DNA from: Acidobacteriota bacterium
GTDB lineage: Bacteria > Acidobacteriota > Vicinamibacteria > Vicinamibacterales > UBA2999
NCBI GenBank assembly: GCA_963169195.1
Contig: CAUJDN010000030.1
Span: forward strand, 62,001 to 126,000
DNA length: 64,000 bases
Reading direction: 5' to 3'
In this document: one piece after another, positions 59,419 to 64,000 of the stretch
Numbering within the stretch: the stretch's first letter is position 1
Layout: every line of letters begins with the position of its first letter
Made by a program: the position numbers and the translations under genes
The notes under the pieces: model-generated
The model's database searches: none
What the model saw: the letters and a program-made list of their open reading frames with translations, nothing else
Told to the model about the DNA's origin: nothing

Positions 59419-59530
59419 GGCCGAAGGTCCGCGCGGGCGATCTTCGGACACCTGGCTTCGCACCCAGCCCCCCGGCCCTCATCTGCGTTGTCTGCGGCCC
59501 GCTGTGTCATCCGCGGCCCGGCATCGGTGT

Positions 59531-59626
59531 TGGCGGAAGCGTATGGGAGTCGAACCCATCCTGCCCCGCAAGGAGGCAGCAGCCGGTTTTGAAGACCGGG
59601 AGGGCCACCGGGCCCCGGTCGCTTCC
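59531..59626 (-). tRNA. selC: Selenocysteine tRNA (anticodon UCA)
   Basis: On the minus strand the gene begins GGAAGCGACC. It has a six-pair D-stem (GGGGCC/GGCCCT-like), the anticodon arm CCGGT-CTTCAAA-ACCGG with anticodon TCA, and a long variable arm (CTGCC...GGCAG). The T-arm is ATGGG-TTCGACT-CCCAT, and the acceptor ends CGCTTCC G CCA, with CCA encoded. The long variable arm, UCA anticodon and 96-base length match tRNA-Sec. TATGAT (59633-59638) lies 6 bases upstream, so transcription may start at the mature 5' base. It decodes UGA with SelB and a SECIS. Confidence 0.95.
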
Positions 59627-59686
59627 ACGACGATCATACCAGTCCGTGTCGAGCCCAGTAGATGTGCCGGAGCCAGGGCGCGTCGG

Positions 59687-60445
59687 TCACCGCGGCGCTC
59701 CCAGCAGGCGCAGGACCCCTGCCGTGTCCGAGAGGTCGTCGAGCACCACATCGGCGCCGGCCCGTGCCAGTTCGTCGCGCGTGTGGCCGCCCGTGGTCAC
59801 CGCGATTGACCGTGCGCCGGCGACCGCCGCGCACGTCACGTCGTGCGGCGTGTCCCCGATCACCACCACGCGCGTGCGGGCCGCGTCGGGCACCCCGTGC
59901 GCGGCAGCCCTCGCCCGGGCGATGGGGACCAGCGCGTTGCGATCCGCCGAGTCGTCCGAGAACGCGCCCCAGCCGAAGTAGCTCCACAGCGCGAAGTGAC
60001 CGAGCTTGATCTCGGCCGCATCGCGGTAATTGCCCGTCAGCAGCGCCAGGTGCAGTTCGGGCCGCTGCTGGACGGCGTCGAGCAGCGCGCGAACGCCGGG
60101 CATCACGCCCCTGGTGCCCGCGCCCGGGCGCACGATCTCCTCGGCCAGACGGGGCACATATGCGTCGCGGAACCGGCCGTGGTTCTCCGGCGTGTCGGGC
60201 ACGCCTGCGCGCGCGAGCGCCTGCGACACCAGCCACGAATCGGTGCGCCCGCCCATCGAGATGCCGGCAAAGGCGTCGGCGACGCCGAACAGCGCCTCGA
60301 ACGCCGCCTCCATCGCTCGTACGCCGGCGCGGCCGGTCAGGAGGAGTGTGCCGTCGATGTCGAAGAGCACGAGCGCCGGCCGGCGACCAGCGACGGCGCG
60401 ACGGCGGAATGCCTCGATCACCCGATGGATCGGCAATGGGCGCAC
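59687..60445 (-). CDS. HAD-superfamily phosphatase (phosphoglycolate phosphatase-like)
   Basis: This 252-residue HAD hydrolase has motif I VLFDIDGTLLL (Asp29, Asp31), a helical cap with FEALFGVADAFAGISMGGRT, motif II LALLTGNYR, the motif III lysine in AEIKLG, and motif IV VVVIGDTPHDVTCA. It removes phosphate from small metabolites such as phosphoglycolate or nucleotides; the substrate is not readable. The start is GTG 60445. The gene lies 60 bases upstream of selC on the same strand, and the cold-shock gene precedes it, so read-through is possible. Confidence 0.87.
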   Translation of the reverse strand: MRPLPIHRVIEAFRRRAVAGRRPALVLFDIDGTLLLTGRAGVRAMEAAFEALFGVADAFAGISMGGRTDSWLVSQALARAGVPDTPENHGRFRDAYVPRLAEEIVRPGAGTRGVMPGVRALLDAVQQRPELHLALLTGNYRDAAEIKLGHFALWSYFGWGAFSDDSADRNALVPIARARAAAHGVPDAARTRVVVIGDTPHDVTCAAVAGARSIAVTTGGHTRDELARAGADVVLDDLSDTAGVLRLLGAPR

Positions 60446-60450
60446 CTCAT

Positions 60451-60660
60451 TCAGTCGAGCTGCTCGTGGTGGATATCTGCCGCGCGAGGCCCGCTGGCAG
60501 TGGCCTCGGCGGTGAAGCCCACGCGCTCGCCAACCCAGATGTTCTCGAAGCGTCCACCGCGCACGTCCTTGGCAACGAAGAACCAGTCCATGCCCGAGTC
60601 GTCCCTGATGAACCCGAACCCCTTGTCGGACTCGAGGCGGAGAATCTCACCCCACGGCAT
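60451..60660 (-). CDS. Cold-shock domain protein, second copy
   Basis: This 69-residue CSD protein has RNP1-like SDKGFGFIRDDSGMDWFFVA and a C-terminus ending HHEQLD. It is similar to the other cold-shock protein at 59053-59256 in the KGFGFIRD(E/D)SG region but diverges elsewhere. ATG 60660 (MPWGEI) is chosen because the upstream frame is Arg-rich. It should bind single-stranded RNA/DNA. It lies five bases before the HAD gene and one to two bases after the ABC gene, so all are probably one transcript. Confidence 0.88.
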   Translation of the reverse strand: MPWGEILRLESDKGFGFIRDDSGMDWFFVAKDVRGGRFENIWVGERVGFTAEATASGPRAADIHHEQLD

Positions 60661-60662
60661 CG

Positions 60663-61385
60663 TCAACGCCCTCCCAAGGCTCGCTTGAATCGTTCCATGA
60701 AGCCGCCACCCGACGCCAGCCCTCCGGTGGCCGCGTTCAGCGTCAGCACGTCGCCTCCAGAGCCGCTGGCCCACGCGGGATCGGCGGTCAGGGTCAGCAG
60801 GGCGGCCTCCCGCGCCCGCACGATTCGTGACACGTCAGCGGCCACGCGGACCGCGGCATCCCGCGGCAGGGCCGCCGACGGGTGCTCGGCAATCACGAGC
60901 GACGGGCCGGCCGCGAGCGCGCGCGCCAGGCGCACGCGCAGGTGCGTCTCGACGTCGACACGGCCGAGCGCACGGTCCCACGTGGCCTCGGCAATCCCGG
61001 CCTCCCGGGCCAGCGCCTCCACCTGGGGGCGCCAGGCCGGGTCGATGGGATCCACGTCCAGCGTCAGCGGCATGGCGACGTTCTGCAGCACGGTGAGCAT
61101 GTCCAGGAGCACAGCGCGATGGCTGAGGAGGCCCAGCCCGTCCAGGGAGCGCAGCCACGCCTCGGCACTCGGGACGTGCCGCGTGTTGGTGCCGAACAGC
61201 GTGACGTCACCCTGGTCCGGCAGGGCTGCGCCGGTGACCAGGTGCACGAACATCTCGGCCGCCTGCACGTCGAATCCCGCAAGGCTGACCACCCGCCCGC
61301 GTTCAACCGCGAGTTCGCGCACGCGCAGCGGCCTCAGCCCCTGGTAGTCCTTCACCAGCCCGTGGATGTCGAGCAGCGTGGTCAT
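60663..61385 (-). CDS. ABC-type ATPase domain with degenerate motifs
   Basis: This 240-residue protein aligns in layout to an ABC ATPase: start LLDIHGLVKDYQGLRPLRVR, a region ERGRVVSLAGFDVQAAEMF where Walker A GxxGxGKST should stand, LVTGAALPDQGDVTLFG, an LSGGQ-site region ETHLRVRLARALAAGPSLVI, and the Walker B-like LVIAEHPSA. The P-loop lysine and the LSGGQ signature are missing, so ATP hydrolysis is unlikely. It overlaps the PHP gene by ATGA. It might be a regulatory or scaffold relative; no permease gene is visible nearby. Confidence 0.72.
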   Translation of the reverse strand: MTTLLDIHGLVKDYQGLRPLRVRELAVERGRVVSLAGFDVQAAEMFVHLVTGAALPDQGDVTLFGTNTRHVPSAEAWLRSLDGLGLLSHRAVLLDMLTVLQNVAMPLTLDVDPIDPAWRPQVEALAREAGIAEATWDRALGRVDVETHLRVRLARALAAGPSLVIAEHPSAALPRDAAVRVAADVSRIVRAREAALLTLTADPAWASGSGGDVLTLNAATGGLASGGGFMERFKRALGGR

Positions 61386-62224
61386 GGCCTGGTGCGGGCA
61401 GGACGGGCAGGCACGCGCGCTTCGAGCGCCTGGAACTCGCGTGCCGGCAGCAGGACGAGGCCGAGCGCCGCACGCGTGTCGCCGAAGCCGTGGAAGTCGG
61501 ATCCGCCGCTCGTGGCGAGGCCAAGCGCAGACGCCAGCGTGCGGTAGTGCTCGCGCACGTCGGGCGAGTGATCGGAGTGATGCGCCTCGATGGCGTCGAG
61601 GCCCGCGTCGGCCAGGGGCTTCAGCAGCTGGTCGCGCCGGGTCACGCCCGGGTGGGCGAACGACACGATGCCGCCCGCGGCATGAGCCAGGTCCACCACC
61701 TCGAAGGGCGACGGACCGAGCCGGGGCACGTAGGCCGGCTGCCCCTGTCCCAGGTACCGCTCGAACGCGTCGGCCACCGAGTCGGCGTGGCCGGCCCGCA
61801 CCAGGGCCCGCGCCAGCCACGGCCGGCCGATCGCGGTGCCGGGCACGGCGCGCGCCTCGTCGAGCAGGGCCTCGACGTCCACCGGCATGCCCAGCGCGGC
61901 CAGCCGCCCGCCAATCTCGCGCACCCGCGCGACGCGCCGCCCGCGTTGCGTCGCGAGGAAGGCGCCCAGCGCGCCATCGGTGTGGTCGATGAAGTAGGCC
62001 AGCATGTGGACGTCGCGCCCGCCATCCACGGCCGTGATCTCGAGGCCCGGAACCACGCGGATGCCGCGCGGCGCACCGAGCCTGGTCGCTTCATCCACGG
62101 CCTGCACGGTGTCGTGATCGGTGACGGCAATCGTCGTCAGGCCGGCGCGGGCGGCGCGCGCCACCAGCTCGGCCGGCGAGAGCCGGCCGTCGGACGCGGT
62201 GGTGTGCAGGTGGAGATCGATCAC
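61382..62224 (-). CDS. PHP-domain phosphoesterase (RNase AM/YciV-like)
   Basis: This 280-residue protein has PHP metal motifs MIDLHLHTTASDG (H5, H7, D12), TTIAVTDHDT, PGLEIT, IVSFAHPGVTR and SGGSDFHG. The family includes RNase AM/YciV, which acts on 3',5'-nucleoside bisphosphates and RNA 5' ends, so a nucleotide or RNA phosphoesterase role is likely. GTG 62224 overlaps the upstream Fur-rubrerythrin stop (GTGA). It is coupled on both sides. Confidence 0.88.
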   Translation of the reverse strand: MIDLHLHTTASDGRLSPAELVARAARAGLTTIAVTDHDTVQAVDEATRLGAPRGIRVVPGLEITAVDGGRDVHMLAYFIDHTDGALGAFLATQRGRRVARVREIGGRLAALGMPVDVEALLDEARAVPGTAIGRPWLARALVRAGHADSVADAFERYLGQGQPAYVPRLGPSPFEVVDLAHAAGGIVSFAHPGVTRRDQLLKPLADAGLDAIEAHHSDHSPDVREHYRTLASALGLATSGGSDFHGFGDTRAALGLVLLPAREFQALEARVPARPARTRP

Positions 62225-63204
62225 TCGCGGCGGCCGGCCACGCGCCGGCGTGCCGGCGCGGGCTTCCGCTGGCGCTTCTGCAGCAGCCGGTACTCGCGGA
62301 TCAGCATCTCGAGGTGCTGTCGCTCCTCTTCGGCGAACTCCAGGAAGATCTGCTTCCCCTCGGAGTCCTCGAATCGCTCACCGTAGCGCTTGAAGAACCG
62401 GTGCGACCCCCGCTCGCAGCGGATGCCGATGCGCAGCGCCTCGAGGTCGTCCACGCCGTCCCGTCGCAACTGGTCGGCCCCCGCCGCGAACAGGCCGTTG
62501 GCGGCGCCCTTGAAGAACAGGAACGTCGGCCGCGACTCGAGCTGCGGATCCTGCTCGAGGAGCTTCCGATAGCGCTCCTCCAACGTGCCCAGGTGGTGCT
62601 TCTCCTCCTCGGCGAGGTCGTGGAAGATGCGCTTGCCGCGCGGATCCTTCGTGATGCGTGCGGCCCGGGTGTAGAACTCCAGGCCGCTCCGCTCGGTGGC
62701 GATGGCGATGCGGAGCGCGTCCCGCGCGAACAGCAGTTCCGAGGTCGCGCCCTCGTCGGCGGGCGGGCGGCCCGTATGGCACGCTTCACACGTCCCGTAG
62801 ATCTGGACGACGCTCTGGCGCGCCTGGAAGCCGCGCGCAGCCGCGACCTCCTCGACCAGCGCTTCGATGTCCGAGCTCAGGAACTCGTACGACCGGTTGC
62901 AGGTCTTGCAGATGAGGTGGAAATGGCGGGGATGCCGGTACGAGTGCTCGAACCGGAATCGCCCCTCGCCGAAGTCGACCTTCCGGGCGATGCCCGCCTC
63001 CACCATCCACTGCAGCGTGCGGTAGACGGTGGCCCGGCTGATCCGGTGGTCCTCGCGCTTGATCAACTCGACCAGATCGTCCGCGCTGAGGTGTCCCTCC
63101 TGGCGGAGGAACACGTTGACGATGAGATCGCGCTTGCCGGAGCGCTTGGTGCCGGCCGGCCGGAGCCGGTCGAGATCGGGAATGGCCGACGCTGTGGCCA
63201 TCAT
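62221..63204 (-). CDS. Fur-family regulator fused to a rubrerythrin-like di-iron domain
   Basis: In this 327-residue protein, residues 1-145 form a Fur/PerR fold: winged helix (HLSADDLVELIKREDHRISR, ATVYRTLQWMVEAG), sensing core YRHPRHFHLICKTC and zinc pairs C99/C102 and C139/C142. Residues 155-310 form a ferritin-like domain with two helix pairs carrying E171, E200-H204 (LAEEEKHH), E264 (RCERGSH) and E293-H297 (FAEEERQH). This is a di-iron rubrerythrin/Dps-like site. The fusion suggests a transcription factor that senses peroxide or iron with its own di-iron centre. It starts at ATG 63204. Confidence 0.88.
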   Translation of the reverse strand: MMATASAIPDLDRLRPAGTKRSGKRDLIVNVFLRQEGHLSADDLVELIKREDHRISRATVYRTLQWMVEAGIARKVDFGEGRFRFEHSYRHPRHFHLICKTCNRSYEFLSSDIEALVEEVAAARGFQARQSVVQIYGTCEACHTGRPPADEGATSELLFARDALRIAIATERSGLEFYTRAARITKDPRGKRIFHDLAEEEKHHLGTLEERYRKLLEQDPQLESRPTFLFFKGAANGLFAAGADQLRRDGVDDLEALRIGIRCERGSHRFFKRYGERFEDSEGKQIFLEFAEEERQHLEMLIREYRLLQKRQRKPAPARRRVAGRRE

Positions 63205-63229
63205 CCCTTCCTTGCGTGGTGTGCCGCCG

Positions 63230-63607
63230 CTACGCGTTGAACGACTGGCCGCAGCCGCAGGTCGACGTCGCGTTGGGGTTCTTGATCGTGAAGCCGCCGC
63301 CGGTGATGGTGTCCACGAAGTCCACCTCGGCGCCCTTGAGATAGCTGATGCTGACCGGGTCCACGAACAGCTTCACGCCGTTCGATTCGAAGGACTGGTC
63401 GCCCACGCCCGCGCCAGCCTCCTCGATCATCAACCCGTACTGGAAGCCCGAGCAGCCGCCGCCCTGCACGAAGACGCGCAGGCCGCTCTCGGCCTTGCCC
63501 TCTTCGGCCAGCAGTTCCTTGATCTTCGTCGCGGCCGCCTCCGTCACCGTGATGAAGGCCGGGAGCACGTCCGCCACAGGGGTCGTCGTCTGGGTGTCGA
63601 TCTGCAT
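63230..63607 (-). CDS. erpA: A-type iron-sulfur carrier (IscA/ErpA family)
   Basis: This 125-residue HesB/IscA-family protein has the three cluster cysteines: C52 in GGGCSGFQYG and C117/C119 in TSTCGCGQSF. It moves 2Fe-2S/4Fe-4S clusters to apo-proteins. The N-terminal 17 residues are a Thr-rich extension, while the core starts at AFITVTEAAATKIKELL. ATG 63607 has TAGAAT exactly 6 bases upstream, suggesting leaderless mRNA. The neighbouring Fur-like regulator and the fumarase beta gene both relate to iron and Fe-S use. Confidence 0.93.
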   Translation of the reverse strand: MQIDTQTTTPVADVLPAFITVTEAAATKIKELLAEEGKAESGLRVFVQGGGCSGFQYGLMIEEAGAGVGDQSFESNGVKLFVDPVSISYLKGAEVDFVDTITGGGFTIKNPNATSTCGCGQSFNA

Positions 63608-63613
63608 GGCTCA

Positions 63614-63619
63614 ATTCTA
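63614..63619 (-). promoter_or_regulatory. -10 box of the IscA-family gene
   Basis: TAGAAT on the minus strand, then TGAGCC, then ATG 63607. A 6-base gap is typical of the leaderless starts seen across the window. Confidence 0.5.
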
Positions 63620-63640
63620 ACAAATGGAACGCCGCGGCGC

Positions 63641-64000
63641 TCACGCCAGTTTCGCCAGATTTTCGGCCGACGAGGCCTCGATGTCCCTGTGGAGGCTGTT
63701 CCCGTGGGCATCCATCGTCACGATGGCCGGGAAATCCCTGAGCTGGAGGTGCCACATGGCCTCCGGCGTCCCGAATTCCAGCAGGGACACGCCATCCACG
63801 CGCTCGATGCAACCGGCATAGAACTGGGCCGCACCGCCGATGGCGTTCAGGTAGACGGCGCCGTGCTGCCCGAGGCCGGCCAGGGTCTTCGCCCCCATTC
63901 CGCCCTTGCCCACCACCGCCCGGACGCCGTACCGCCCGATGATGTCGGCCTGGTAGGGCTCCTCGCGGATGCTCGTCGTCGGTCCGGCGGCCGTCACGGT
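63641..64000 (-). CDS. Fe-S fumarate hydratase/tartrate dehydratase beta region, truncated by window edge
   Basis: The window ends inside this minus-strand gene; the 119 visible codons are its C-terminal end. They read GPTTSIREEPYQADIIGRYG, VVGKGGMGAKTLAGLGQHG, AVYLNAIGGAAQFYAGCIER, MWHLQLRDFPAIVTMDAHGN. This is the class I fumarase beta (FumA C-terminal / TtdB) domain, which binds substrate next to the 4Fe-4S cluster held by the alpha domain. Whether it is a single-chain or two-subunit enzyme cannot be decided here. Translation continues past 64000, so no start is given. Confidence 0.9.
   Translation of the reverse strand, partial: TVTAAGPTTSIREEPYQADIIGRYGVRAVVGKGGMGAKTLAGLGQHGAVYLNAIGGAAQFYAGCIERVDGVSLLEFGTPEAMWHLQLRDFPAIVTMDAHGNSLHRDIEASSAENLAKLA

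Overview
The window is about 64 kb of very GC-rich, densely packed bacterial chromosome. No rRNA or taxonomic marker is complete. Serine/threonine kinases with TolB-like propellers, paired S9 peptidases, DUF2911, M16 pairs, lone Phd/RHH-PIN cassettes and 3-4 base ATGA/GTGA/TTGA gene overlaps all fit Acidobacteriota, most likely Vicinamibacterales (inference). Many genes look leaderless: a TANNNT -10 box lies 6-8 bases before the start codon.

1-22.6 kb is core-like: a DUF1343 tail, SRPBCC protein, pyruvate kinase; an O-methyltransferase joined through a 15-bp tandem repeat to an AhpD-like domain, then amidase and alpha/beta hydrolase; an MDR dehydrogenase; an M16 pair; an MFS transporter; Mrp ATPase; DUF4870, YidD, a J-less DnaJ-type zinc protein with a coupled membrane protein; two zinc-ribbon proteins; and AddB-AddA behind a coupled exported helical protein.

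22.7-38.2 kb is the accessory, scarred part. It holds tRNA-Ala(GGC), a GIY-YIG protein, a serine-recombinase scar, a frameshifted DUF433 antitoxin, a damaged kinase and a kinase N-lobe fragment, Phd-VapC, two S9 peptidases, RHH-PIN with a palindromic operator, an AhpD-like gene with an in-frame UGA, an antitoxin/amidohydrolase chimera, a D-aminoacylase-like amidohydrolase, an S9 scar, an AbiE-like module remnant and a P1 peptidase.

38.3-64 kb returns to core-like content: NAT, a lipoprotein, an M14-M61 fusion, FtsH, a B12-binding radical SAM protein, a metallothionein-like protein, M20 peptidase, aminotransferase, PQQ dehydrogenase, a frameshifted sialidase-like gene, TonB receptor, DUF2911, MocA-like protein, two cold-shock proteins flanking a tRNA-Sec gene, HAD phosphatase, a PHP / degenerate ABC / Fur-rubrerythrin cluster, IscA and the start-truncated fumarase beta region.

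The main discovery is a matching pair: selC (tRNA-Sec, anticodon UCA, 59.5 kb) and an AhpD-like gene (33.7 kb) whose second CxxC cysteine is an in-frame UGA followed by a SECIS-like hairpin. Together they predict a CxxU selenoprotein peroxidase-related enzyme. Other points of interest are the GGTTC-core repeat families, several domain fusions, and many single-base frameshifts that may be decay or assembly errors.
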